Below are positions 1 to 7,773 of a DNA stretch of 26,477 nucleotides, piece by piece (the first letter of the stretch is position 1; each line of letters begins with the position of its first letter). The position numbers and the translations under genes were made by a program. Location: NCBI GenBank assembly GCA_033064195.1, contig JARBJD010000646.1:1-26477 (forward strand), in the 5' to 3' direction. The notes under the pieces are model-generated. The model did not search any database. It was not told where the DNA came from and saw only the letters and a program-made list of their open reading frames with translations. Source of the stretch: Blattamonas nauphoetae (taxonomy: Eukaryota; Preaxostyla; Oxymonadida).

Positions 1-38
1 AGTGTGAGGAATTCTGAATTGAAGTATCGTTCAACCAT
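1..38 (-). CDS. first 12 codons of a further element gene, running off the left edge
   Basis: A minus-strand ATG at 38 opens the frame MVERYFNSEFLT and continues out of the window. It is supported by layout: it begins about 40 bases after the stop of the preceding gene, and the A/T-rich block typical of this element lies at 51-60, just upstream. Twelve residues are too few to name a product. By family content the missing protease is one possibility, but that is a guess. Confidence 0.4.
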   Translation of the reverse strand, partial: MVERYFNSEFLT

Positions 39-50
39 GGTTCTTTTAGC

Positions 51-60
51 AAAATAAAAT
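51..60 (-). promoter_or_regulatory. T-rich start-proximal block for the left-edge gene
   Basis: In gene sense it reads ATTTTATTTT and ends 12 bases before the ATG at 38. It is a weaker match to the element's common block TTTTTATTTTT. Confidence 0.4.
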
Positions 61-76
61 CAAAACACTTTTATCA

Positions 77-1749
77 TTAATACCCTCTCTTCACTTCTTC
101 ATATGCTTCGGAGTCGACGATCAATGACATATCGCACTCGTGGTTTCCATTTTAAATCAGAACAGAGTATGTCGCCTGATGTAGTGCTAGAATTGGTGGA
201 GGTGGTCCATCTTTGGTTGATGTGAAATATGGATCAGAGCGCCCTGATTGATTAGTGTTCCTCGATAGACAATGTTCACCGATTCTGCTGTCGAAATACC
301 TTCTTCACCACCTGCAGCTCACTTCGATCTGTTGGAACCATGAAATTGAAACAGGTTGCATCCGTCACAGCTCTATTTCCCACAAATTGACGTTCAACTC
401 CGTTGAAGTCTTTTCAAGGCGAATGACAAATGAATTTTCGAACTCTTCTGTTGCTGAACAACCAATGAAATCACCATTCACCATCATCATTTGATAGAAC
501 TCTGGTGAGTGTTGACACCGGGAATTGGGAAAGTTCGATCCAAGCATTTCAAATTGACCAACGCGTGGTGAGATTTCTGAAGACTGTGCATTCATTTTGG
601 TCTTTCAGGGAATAAGCACATCAGATTCATGAAGTTGTTGAGTTTGATGCTGATGTTTGATCTCACTCCATGGCATTTGCTTTGATTGAAAATGATTGTG
701 TGTCAATTCTTTCTGCTTTCAGGACATAAAGAGTCTTTGAATATGTGTTGAATAGGGATTGTTTTGTTGCGTCGGTGATTTGATATCCGTAGCAAATTGT
801 CGTTACTTTTCAACAGATGAATTCAGAACTGTGTAGGTTCTTGATATATACTGGATGATTGCTGGTTTTCAGCCATTGAATCTTCTTTTCAAACGCACCA
901 TATTGCCAGACTGGATTCCGATTTGGGTAAATTCCTGAGTCAAAATGCAGAATTAGTCAAGCATTCAGAGAAGAACCGACATTAAGCATTGGTGTCATAT
1001 CTCCTTCATCAGTTGTATCTTGAATTGATTTTCGAATCACAGTTGAAGGTCGAATGGGACAATACACAAGCGAATCAGTTGTCAAGTGAAATCTCAATCG
1101 TAGACTGCCAAAGAGGGAATTTGGATACTGATCAAAGGTGCTCAGTGGAAGTAAATTCACAAACGGAATAACCAGTGGAATCGTAAATGATTGTTTCCGG
1201 TAAATCTGAAGCACTCGAGCATAACGGTGTATAGGAAATCCACACTTGGATCCATTCTCTGAACATTTTTCCCACAGACTGTAACAATGCTTCATGTTGT
1301 TTTTCTCTTCATGTGACTTGAATGTGTGATACAGAAATGATTCATGGATGTGATTATTCTGGAGTGTGTTGTCAATAATGTTTCCTTGACTATCAACCAG
1401 TCTCATATCTCTAATTGCATCTGATGATGATTTATATCCGAAGAACATTCCGTACATTCCAACGTGTCGTGTAACATCTGTGTCCGGAGGTTTGTGAACT
1501 GGAACAGTCACAGTGAGATCAATTCGCAAATGACTCTTCGCAAACTCAGTCACATCATGACCATCATAGCACAATGGAACTTCAATCTCATCTCCAATTC
1601 TGCATGGCATAGGAGGATTGGTATTATGAACTTCTAGAATTGAATACATGAGGTTCCGAATCCCATTGCTTTGGCAGATATGATTGGACCTCGATTTGCT
1701 CAATTAATGTCGATGTTGGTTTGGATTGATTAGATCTGATACTTCTCAT
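77..1749 (-). pseudogene. decayed second capsid-like gene (paralogue of the major capsid gene)
   Basis: A relic whose pieces match the better preserved capsid gene at 1795-3676 in the same order. In the amino-terminal part both share a pattern of an SxxIRD or SxxFRD stretch, then a KHC motif and W, then a (C/S)LFG(S/D)LxL stretch and a (V/L)xxCPxxP motif. The carboxy-terminal part has PPPILA against PAPILA, followed by a similar aromatic and NG-containing stretch. The overall length is also close to that of its neighbour. This indicates duplication and divergence of a jelly-roll capsid gene; whether it once served as a minor capsid or penton protein is unknown. It is heavily broken, with at least five breaks, so it is older or less constrained than the rest. 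A typical upstream T-rich block lies at 1756-1767. The paralogy is read by eye. Confidence 0.65.
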
Positions 1750-1755
1750 TTATAG

Positions 1756-1767
1756 AAAAATAAAAAT
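1756..1767 (-). promoter_or_regulatory. T-rich block upstream of the second capsid-like gene
   Basis: Reads ATTTTTATTTTT in gene sense, six bases before the ATG at 1749. The same sequence and spacing occur before the major capsid gene, both MAPG genes and the integrase. Confidence 0.6.
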
Positions 1768-1794
1768 ACAATATCATTATTTTCTTTTACTGTT

Positions 1795-3676
1795 TTATGA
1801 TTTCAATATTCCAAGTTCCTTATGTAACGCTTTCAGTGTGTGATTTGGATAATACTCAACTTTTGGTTCACCATTACTGTATCGTAGGACCCACCAAGTT
1901 GTTGCGGTTGTTGCTAAAATAGGTGCTGGAGGATGGGTAAATTTTGTCATAAAACCATCACTTTTATCAGTTTGTTGACTTGGATCAAGAACATTATAGT
2001 ATGTGTCAATCAAGCCCTGATATATTGGCTGAGATCTCAAAGTGACTGGAACATTCTGACCTCTGGAACTGATGGAATCATTACAGTTTGTTGGACATCC
2101 GCTTCTCTGTGTTGAAAGCATAAAAGAAAATCAGAATTGTCATGAATCGGTCGTACTCTTGTCATTGTTTCATTGGGATAATTCTGATCACCAGTGAGTT
2201 TCTCTTCAACGAGAGAATCTGTAAGTGATCGCTCCAAGTCATCTGGAACAGTAAGGTATGAATCAAGGTTGAGAGTCGACAATGCGAACTGGTAGAAGCG
2301 AGCTCCAATAGTTGTTGTCGGTTGTTCTGGATAGTATTTATTGAGTAGATTCACTTGGATATTCTTCTGCATTGGATTGTGAAAACAAGTGACTTCATTG
2401 TCGTAGTGACGGAAGAGGAGCATGATATCCTTGGCATTTACGAGAACCATTTGCTGAGTACAATCAATTCCTGTTGCCGTTGGTGTCTTCTGAAATGGAT
2501 AGAATGAGATCTTTTCAGCTGGTATTGTTCCAGGACGATCCTGATACATTTTCCTCAGATTCTCTTTCGCAATTTCTTTCATTTTGTATCCAGCACTCAT
2601 GCAATACACATCATCAATGCGATAATCCATAATGTTGAGAGAAATGTATTGTTCATCAGGGGAAGGTTCCGAGGTAATGCCAGTCGGATGTGAATATACA
2701 CAATCTTGTTTTACTGCCATGATCTTAAATGATTGACCGATTTGAACGAAGTTCTTTGTGCATGGGGGGACGAGATATGGAAGGAGGTTGGACGATCACG
2801 ATTACAATAAACAAGTGAATTTCGGATGGGAGGAGACCTTGTTGTATAGTCGCTGACCAGCAATGAGAGTGTATTTTTCAGTGTCAGTTCAGGATTCACA
2901 GGACAACAAACGAATGCATCTTCATTGATGTGAACACTCAATTTCAGATCTCCAAAGAGACACCGAGGATAGTCAGTCATTCCTGAGAATATCAGAAGAT
3001 CTTCAAGATTAATCGACACACGAATAGGCACGTCAATAGTGTCTTGAAACACTCCTGTTCCAGATGTTGTTGTAAAGTCTGACAATGGAATGTACACACC
3101 AGCAACAGATTCATCATGATTCCATGCATTCTGCCAAGGTGTGTGACAATGCTTTCGATTCTCCAATTGACTCTTTGGCTTGATCATGTTGTAGATGTGA
3201 GACTCCATTGATACGTCATTGGTTGTTGTGCTGATGATTCTCTGATTGTTGTGAAGAACAGTAAGGTCACGAAAGATTGATGCCGAATGTTTGAGTCCAA
3301 CAAAGATGAATATCCTCTCATTCATGTACGATCCAACCTTGCCAGCGGTTGTCTGCCAATTATTGAGTTTCAATGTTGCAGTCATTGTGAATGTGATAAA
3401 CGAATCATCGATTTGACAAATGTCTTGATTACCAGTCAATGGAATGATTATTTCTTGTCCTTTGTAGAATCGTGAATTCTCTGATGGTTTCAATTCTTGA
3501 ATAGAAGTACTGTGTGCTCCATCATTCAGAAGAAAATTAATGTGATGTTCAGACATGAGTTGCTGCTGTATTTGACCAATATCATCTCTGGTATACTTGA
3601 TTGATCCAGTTGTATTTCCAGTCAATGAAGATGCTCCAGTTCTTTTGTTTGTCAGATGTGTAATGTGTGAGTTCAT
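1795..3676 (-). pseudogene. major capsid protein-like gene of the Polinton (fossil)
   Basis: A capsid candidate of about 620 codons, within the size range of Polinton double-jelly-roll major capsid proteins. Assignment rests on size, position directly downstream of the small structural genes, beta-rich composition with alternating hydrophobic strands, and typical stretches such as FRDLTVLHNN, CLFGDLKLSV and CCPVNPEL. It is also clearly related to the neighbouring relic at 77-1749. No catalytic motif is present, as expected for a shell protein. The upstream T-rich block at 3683-3695 supports a start at 3676. The copy is broken, with about two breaks. The fold itself cannot be proved from sequence alone; a profile search with Polinton/adintovirus capsid families would decide it. 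Confidence 0.65.
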
Positions 3677-3682
3677 TTTATC

Positions 3683-3695
3683 AAAAATAAAAAAA
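3683..3695 (-). promoter_or_regulatory. T-rich block upstream of the major capsid gene
   Basis: TTTTTTTATTTTT in gene sense, six bases before the ATG at 3676. One of five copies with exactly this spacing. Confidence 0.6.
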
Positions 3696-3704
3696 CAATA
3701 TTGC

Positions 3705-4007
3705 TTATTTCTTTTTCAATTTCTTCTTCTTTGGTTTCGGCTTCAGCTTTTCTTCTAGTCTCAGTATTTCTCCTCTTAGTTTGTTCGCAACTGTTGTGTT
3801 TCCTTCATTCATTGCTTGCTCATATTGTGCCATCTTTTCTGCATGGATTTGTTGGTCCGACTTCACATCTGGAATCATTTCAACCCCTGTCTGTGCAACC
3901 TTCGAAATCAGTGGTCCAACAAAGGGAATGAGATTCAGAAAAGGAGCTCCAACTCTGAGTATGTTTTTACCGACTGCCGCTAATTTTGATAACCAACCTG
4001 GTGCCAT
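3705..4007 (-). CDS. 100-aa hydrophobic/basic structural protein, MAPG family member 1
   Basis: An open frame of 100 residues beginning MAPG. Residues about 15-40 form a hydrophobic, Pro- and Gly-containing helix (LRVGAPFLNLIPFVGPL). A charged coiled-coil-like stretch follows, with a strongly basic tail ending KPKKKKLKKK. The combination recalls small adenovirus virion proteins (membrane-active pVI and DNA-binding core peptides) that Polintons and adintoviruses also encode. That comparison is by character, not by alignment. It shares the MAPG start, the hydrophobic layout and the upstream sequence with the next gene at 4041-4355, so the two probably arose by duplication. It lies 29 bases upstream of the capsid gene, consistent with a structural role. 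No break is seen. Confidence 0.6.
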   Translation of the reverse strand: MAPGWLSKLAAVGKNILRVGAPFLNLIPFVGPLISKVAQTGVEMIPDVKSDQQIHAEKMAQYEQAMNEGNTTVANKLRGEILRLEEKLKPKPKKKKLKKK

Positions 4008-4013
4008 TTATGT

Positions 4014-4024
4014 AAAAATAAAAA
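4014..4024 (-). promoter_or_regulatory. T-rich block upstream of MAPG gene 1
   Basis: TTTTTATTTTT in gene sense, six bases before the ATG at 4007. The spacer TACATAA is identical to that of MAPG gene 2. Confidence 0.6.
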
Positions 4025-4040
4025 CTAGAACACAAACAAA

Positions 4041-4355
4041 TTATAATCCTTTGAATTGAATTTTAGAATTTGACGATTGAGGAATGTCATCGTTTGAATA
4101 GCGTCCATTTCGAGGTGGTTCATAATCTATCATCTGTTGTTGTTGTGGTGCTCGATTGATTGCTTTATTCTGTTGGTACACATCCATCATTCCGCCTAAG
4201 CCACTGAGTATTCCTCCAGCTGTTTGTCCAAACTTGTTGTTTGTCTGTGAGAGCAATCCACCTCCAACCTGAAGCAGTGATGGGGCAAGTGGTTTGATGA
4301 ATTGAAAGAATTGTTTGCCAATATTTTTGAGTTTGTTGAAACTTCCTGGTGCCAT
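4041..4355 (-). CDS. 104-aa Gly/Gln-rich structural protein, MAPG family member 2
   Basis: An open frame of 104 residues beginning MAPG, then a Lys/Phe-rich amphipathic segment (residues about 5-25) and a Gly/Leu-rich segment (about 30-60) containing GGGLLS and LSGLGG. The tail is polar, Gln- and Asn-rich. LSGLG fits the adenovirus protease consensus (M/I/L)XGX-G, so processing by an adenain-like protease is possible, but that rests on one short motif and no protease gene is visible here. It is a paralogue of the gene at 3705-4007, sharing the start, hydrophobic design and upstream sequence, but lacks its poly-lysine tail. The gap to that gene is 33 bases. The role is inferred to be virion-internal or membrane-interacting. 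Confidence 0.6.
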   Translation of the reverse strand: MAPGSFNKLKNIGKQFFQFIKPLAPSLLQVGGGLLSQTNNKFGQTAGGILSGLGGMMDVYQQNKAINRAPQQQQMIDYEPPRNGRYSNDDIPQSSNSKIQFKGL

Positions 4356-4361
4356 TTATGT

Positions 4362-4374
4362 AAAAATAAAAAAA
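4362..4374 (-). promoter_or_regulatory. T-rich block upstream of MAPG gene 2
   Basis: TTTTTTTATTTTT in gene sense, six bases before the ATG at 4355, with the same spacer as MAPG gene 1. Confidence 0.6.
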
Positions 4375-4392
4375 TACAATTCATTAAATATT

Positions 4393-4980
4393 CTAACGAG
4401 GAATTGCTTTCGTCAGTGAAATTCCATAATTGAGGATGGTGTTGTATGCTTCATTGAAGGCAATACTCATGTCTTTACCACCAACAAGGATCTTGAAAAT
4501 GGTTCGAAAGATTGGGAGTTTATTGAGACATTGGCACTTGTCAGACAGGTCATCCAATTCAATCACCACATCATTGATCCCAGTGAGTGTCGCAATCAGT
4601 GCACATAAATCACTTTGGTTTGTGATCAGTTTCTTTGATGGTTCAATGAGATTATTCAAGAGTTTCTTTTCACATGCGAATGCATTCTTGTAGACGAGCA
4701 GCAGTTGATCCTTGAATGCTGAAATGTTGGAAGTGTATTCTCTCAGTGGTATTGAACGACATTGGATTGGAGCGGATGGATAAATCTCGAGTGGTGGTGG
4801 ATCATATGTACCTGGAACATTGTCGAGATCAACATTTGCTCCTTGTTCATTGCGATCTTCGAGCTTTGATCTTCCAGAAGTTGCTCCTTTATTGTCGATG
4901 ATGACATTGTTGGTGATTGACGTTGGAACAGAAGAAGAACTTGTGTGTTTCGTAAATTGACAACTTAGAATTGGCTGCAT
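4393..4980 (-). CDS. 195-aa protein of unknown function in the structural block
   Basis: I do not recognise this protein. An ATG at 4980 opens 195 codons; a longer version would need a GTG start and is not preferred. The first 80 residues are polar, Ser/Thr-, Asn- and Pro-rich and probably disordered, with a DPPPLEIYPSAP stretch. Residues about 85-195 are mainly helical and hydrophobic, with several Cys (AFACEKK, DLCALIA, DKCQCL). No catalytic motif or clear membrane segment is visible. It lies between the MAPG genes and the gene at 5018-5965, each separated by about 38 bases, and carries the usual upstream block, so it is probably expressed with the virion genes. A minor capsid or scaffolding role would fit by position only. 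Confidence 0.55.
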   Translation of the reverse strand: MQPILSCQFTKHTSSSSVPTSITNNVIIDNKGATSGRSKLEDRNEQGANVDLDNVPGTYDPPPLEIYPSAPIQCRSIPLREYTSNISAFKDQLLLVYKNAFACEKKLLNNLIEPSKKLITNQSDLCALIATLTGINDVVIELDDLSDKCQCLNKLPIFRTIFKILVGGKDMSIAFNEAYNTILNYGISLTKAIPR

Positions 4981-4990
4981 CACTTTCTAT

Positions 4991-5003
4991 AAAAATAAAA
5001 AAT
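4991..5003 (-). promoter_or_regulatory. T-rich block upstream of the 195-aa gene
   Basis: ATTTTTTATTTTT in gene sense, ten bases before the ATG at 4980. Confidence 0.5.
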
Positions 5004-5017
5004 ATATATTTATGTTT

Positions 5018-5965
5018 TTAATCACTCATATCTTTCTCCAAGTGTGCAAATCGAGCATATTCCGGCATATATCCTGTTTGGTATTGACCCACATCCCTTG
5101 TTCGATATGCTTCAGATGTCAGTTGATTCAAAAGTGTTGAGATGTTTGCTGAAAAACGACCAAGGAAAGTATGTAAATCTTCTGTGTTCTCAATTATTTC
5201 GAGAAACTGTGGATGAATCTGTTCCTTAAACGCTTTTCTTGCTTTCGTTCTCTGATGATCTGGATTTGAACTGATGAAACCTTCAACATAGTCTTCAAGC
5301 CACTGATCCCACATCTTTGATGCAATCTTGGATTGAATGGAATTGAAAACCATATTGTCCAACACTCCTTTCCCAATGTCTGCTGGAGTCTCTCGACTTG
5401 CACGATACACCTTCAAAACATTGGTCATGAATTCACCAACAGCTTTCTTCATTATTGCATAAGGCTGTTGTGATCGTTGTGCTTGCATTTCTTGGTAGTT
5501 GACTTCACGATAGTTTCCTGGCAAGTCATATGTTCCAGTCTTGAGGAAGTTGTGGTGTGCAGCTTTGATTCTTCTTCCATGATCTTGACGAAATGATGAA
5601 TATGGTGTTTGTCTTCACATATCTGGTGTTGGATTCATTGAATAGTATGTCTCGACGACAGGTCGACTGTTGTATGATGCAAGCATGAAACCATTCGCTG
5701 CAACCAGATCTCCGTTTTCTTTATCATAAATCATCACATCAGGAACCTTGCCATGTTTCTCCATTTCCACTCTCCAGTTTTGTCCTGTTCGTTCAATGTA
5801 TTCTAACGCTGATGGAACACTACTGAGTGCAGAATTGAATTTGGTGCGAATGTCATCATCAGCATAGATTCTTTTCATTGCATCCATTGTCCCCTGATCA
5901 TATCTCATTTTCGGTTTCTTCGCTGGTGCTTTTCTCTTTGCGGGAATGTATTGTATCTTCGACAT
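5018..5965 (-). pseudogene. unrecognised structural-block gene, about 315 codons (fossil)
   Basis: A gene of unknown function in the Polinton structural block. The amino end is Lys/Pro-rich (KRKAPAKKPK), suggesting nucleic-acid contact or nuclear targeting. The middle has a compact alpha/beta pattern (WRVEMEKHGKVPDVMIYD). The carboxy-terminal half is largely helical and charged, with WDQWLEDYVEGF and an LxxFLGRFSANIS stretch. I see no cysteine-protease or jelly-roll signature. The start at 5965 is chosen because it is the first ATG after the upstream A/T block. The copy is broken, with about one break. A minor virion protein is the likeliest role from position alone. Confidence 0.5.
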
Positions 5966-5978
5966 TGTGTTTTCATAC

Positions 5979-5990
5979 AAAATAAAAAAT
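5979..5990 (-). promoter_or_regulatory. T-rich block upstream of the 5018-5965 gene
   Basis: ATTTTTTATTTT in gene sense, 13 bases before the ATG at 5965. Confidence 0.45.
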
Positions 5991-6024
5991 CCAAAACTAT
6001 ATTTTAATTAGAGAGAAATCATAA

Positions 6025-6162
6025 ATGAAAAGATCTTCAACAACAAAACCTTTGGTTTCGCGGAGGGTGGAACCCTCTTCGCTTACAGCATACGTGAATG
6101 CAATACTGAGTGAAGCATCTAGTAGGAATGTTTCTCATGAAGTTCAATCACCAGGCTTCTGA
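6025..6162 (+). CDS. possible 45-aa small protein in the divergent intergenic region
   Basis: A plus-strand ATG opens 45 codons (MKRSSTTKPLV... ending QSPGF) in the gap between the leftward structural genes and the rightward ATPase gene. It is Ser/Arg-rich at the amino end, with a short helical segment (SSLTAYVNAILSEA). Support is limited to a clean start, sensible composition and its position. The upstream sequence is A/T-rich but lacks the standard block. It may be chance. Confidence 0.25.
   Translation: MKRSSTTKPLVSRRVEPSSLTAYVNAILSEASSRNVSHEVQSPGF
6060..6082. other. GC-rich hairpin GAGGGT-GGA-ACCCTC
   Basis: A perfect 6-bp inverted repeat (6063-6068 and 6072-6077) around a 3-base loop, flanked by a further GCG/CGC pair. 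It stands out in A/T-rich surroundings and lies between divergent genes. It could be a regulatory hairpin or chance. Confidence 0.3.
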
Positions 6163-6649
6163 TTTGATCCCAGTGATCCCAGTCGGATCTGATCCCACTA
6201 AATACCTACAATACCATTTCGTTTCTTTCATTTCAAAAAGTCTTCTTATATATGATATTTGAATGGAAAAAAAAGTAAAAAGGAAAATGGTCACTTCATA
6301 GATCATGAAAATGCAAACTTTGGGTGCTGCTGTTTCAGTTTGTTCTACAACAATAATTATTAAAACAAGTCGATAATGCGTTATTATGTCTTCTTTGATG
6401 GTTTTTCTCACTGACAAAAGTCAATGAAGGGAATACATCGAAAAAGAAGTGTTGGTGATTGTGATCGTGCGTGTTTTTGGGAAATAAGAGCTGTCTGAAA
6501 TATTGAAGAGCATTATGTGAAAACAAGAAGTGAATTGAACATGATTAATGAAGTGATAATGAGAAAATCTCAAAGGAAAAGAGTTGAAATTTGATCTCAG
6601 TCCAAATTTAGGCACTGACATCAATTGATCCCAGTTTTACCTATTTTGA
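6163..6649. other. A/T-rich divergent intergenic region without a supported gene
   Basis: About 490 bases between the leftward structural genes and the rightward ATPase gene. I see only short frames without coding character. A GATCCCAG motif recurs (6168-6200 in close copies, and again near 6630), and there is a purine-rich tract around 6262-6290. It presumably holds promoters for the ATPase gene; a TTTTACCTATTTTG stretch just before 6650 resembles the element's start-proximal block. Confidence 0.45.
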
Positions 6650-7432
6650 TGGGACTACTCAGATGCCTGTCAATCACAGATTCATCCAGACCTAAATTTC
6701 AATCGCAACAGTGTCAATGTCCTCGTTGGAAATAGAGGAAGTGGAAAAACATTCAATGCTCTTCGAGAGGTTGCCAAGCTACAGAATGTTCAAGTCAGGA
6801 ATGAACTATTTCACCTCTTTGTCTTCGTCACTGATAAGAACATTGATCCAACATTCGACAAATTCAAACCAATACTGAACGTTCCTTATGTGAAAGTTAA
6901 ATATGATGATGCTCTTCCATTTCTGTTGGAACTCTCTGAATCGAAAGCAGCCTATGAAGAGATCATAGACAACCAGTGGCAAGACAAAATCACAGATGAA
7001 TGCAGAGAGAATCTCTTTGACTCACTTTACATCGATGATTTCTCAGTGAAGAATCTCCAAACGATTATCCTTCTTGATGACTGTCGCAGAATCCTAGGTG
7101 AACGTAGAACATCCAAAAATAGAATGACAATGATGGACTTGTTACTGGAAAATCGACAACCGAAATTCACATTCTTTCTGACAATGCATGAACTCTTCAG
7201 TTTGTCAGCAGACATGAAGTCAAACATTGATTCAATGTGGATCTTTGGAGGATTCAATAAGGAACGAATCAGTAGAGTCTATCCTCAGTTGAACTCACCG
7301 ATTGACATTCGACACTTCTGGAATGTCTACCAAAGGAAACAAAAGTGTGAATCAATAATTCTTCGATACAATACAGATGGAGTCGCACTGACTGAGATCA
7401 ACAAAGAAGGCTTAAACCGAACTGTCCGTTAA
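6650..7432 (+). pseudogene. FtsK/HerA-type (A32-like) packaging ATPase of the Polinton (fossil)
   Basis: The ATPase that pumps element DNA into the capsid in Polintons and related viruses. A Walker A loop GNRGSGKT is encoded at 6728-6751, preceded by a hydrophobic beta strand (VNVLV). A Walker B strand TIILLDD follows near 7057-7080, and a later strand FFLTMHEL resembles the polar sensor strand of the family. Basic residues near ERISRVYPQL could supply the arginine finger. The size of about 260 codons fits the family. It is the only recognised plus-strand gene of the element and overlaps the 3' end of the convergent small gene at 7412-7738 by about 20 bases. The copy appears to carry about one break. 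The assignment to the A32-like class is firm on motifs and context. Confidence 0.8.
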
Positions 7433-7738
7433 TTCTTGAATAAGGTTACCAATCGTGTCGGTCAACGTTCGAATTGATTCTTCAATGTCTGAAAGTCTTT
7501 GATCAATCGAAAGTGAGTTGGAGTCACCGATGTTCTCAGTACTTGATTTCCTCAATGCAATCTCACCTCTTATTTTTGTGATTCTGTATCCATCAATTCT
7601 GATTAACCTGTTCAATTTCTGAGTTGTGTATTTATTCAGTTCTTCTCTGTTCTTTTCCAAATGTCTCTGAAAGTCATAGATGTTTTCAAAACATTTCTGT
7701 TCAGGATCAAACGGTTCTAAAATCTTTAGTGATGACAT
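7412..7738 (-). CDS. 108-aa charged coiled-coil protein, unknown function
   Basis: An open frame of 108 residues beginning MSSLKILEPF. It is highly charged and helical, with heptad-like spacing in the last third (IDQRLSDIEESIRTLTDTIGNLIQEL), which suggests a coiled coil that could oligomerise. No enzyme motif is seen. It lies 36 bases downstream of the integrase gene and converges with the ATPase gene, overlapping it at the 3' end. The upstream block at 7747-7756 supports the ATG at 7738. Small coiled-coil proteins of unknown role are common in Polintons. Confidence 0.55.
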   Translation of the reverse strand: MSSLKILEPFDPEQKCFENIYDFQRHLEKNREELNKYTTQKLNRLIRIDGYRITKIRGEIALRKSSTENIGDSNSLSIDQRLSDIEESIRTLTDTIGNLIQELTDSSV

Positions 7739-7746
7739 TTCAATGG

Positions 7747-7756
7747 AATAAAAATA
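7747..7756 (-). promoter_or_regulatory. T-rich block upstream of the coiled-coil gene
   Basis: TATTTTTATT in gene sense, eight bases before the ATG at 7738. Confidence 0.45.
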
Positions 7757-7773
7757 TTCGAAACAGTTTTGAT

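Noticed and set aside
3701-3931. Plus-strand 76-aa hydrophobic protein resembling a membrane protein
   Set aside because: It is the antisense of the lysine-rich MAPG gene; poly-lysine codons read backwards give Leu/Phe-rich sequence.
6148-6624. Small minus-strand ORFs in the divergent gap
   Set aside because: A/T-driven frames without domain, start block or sensible composition.
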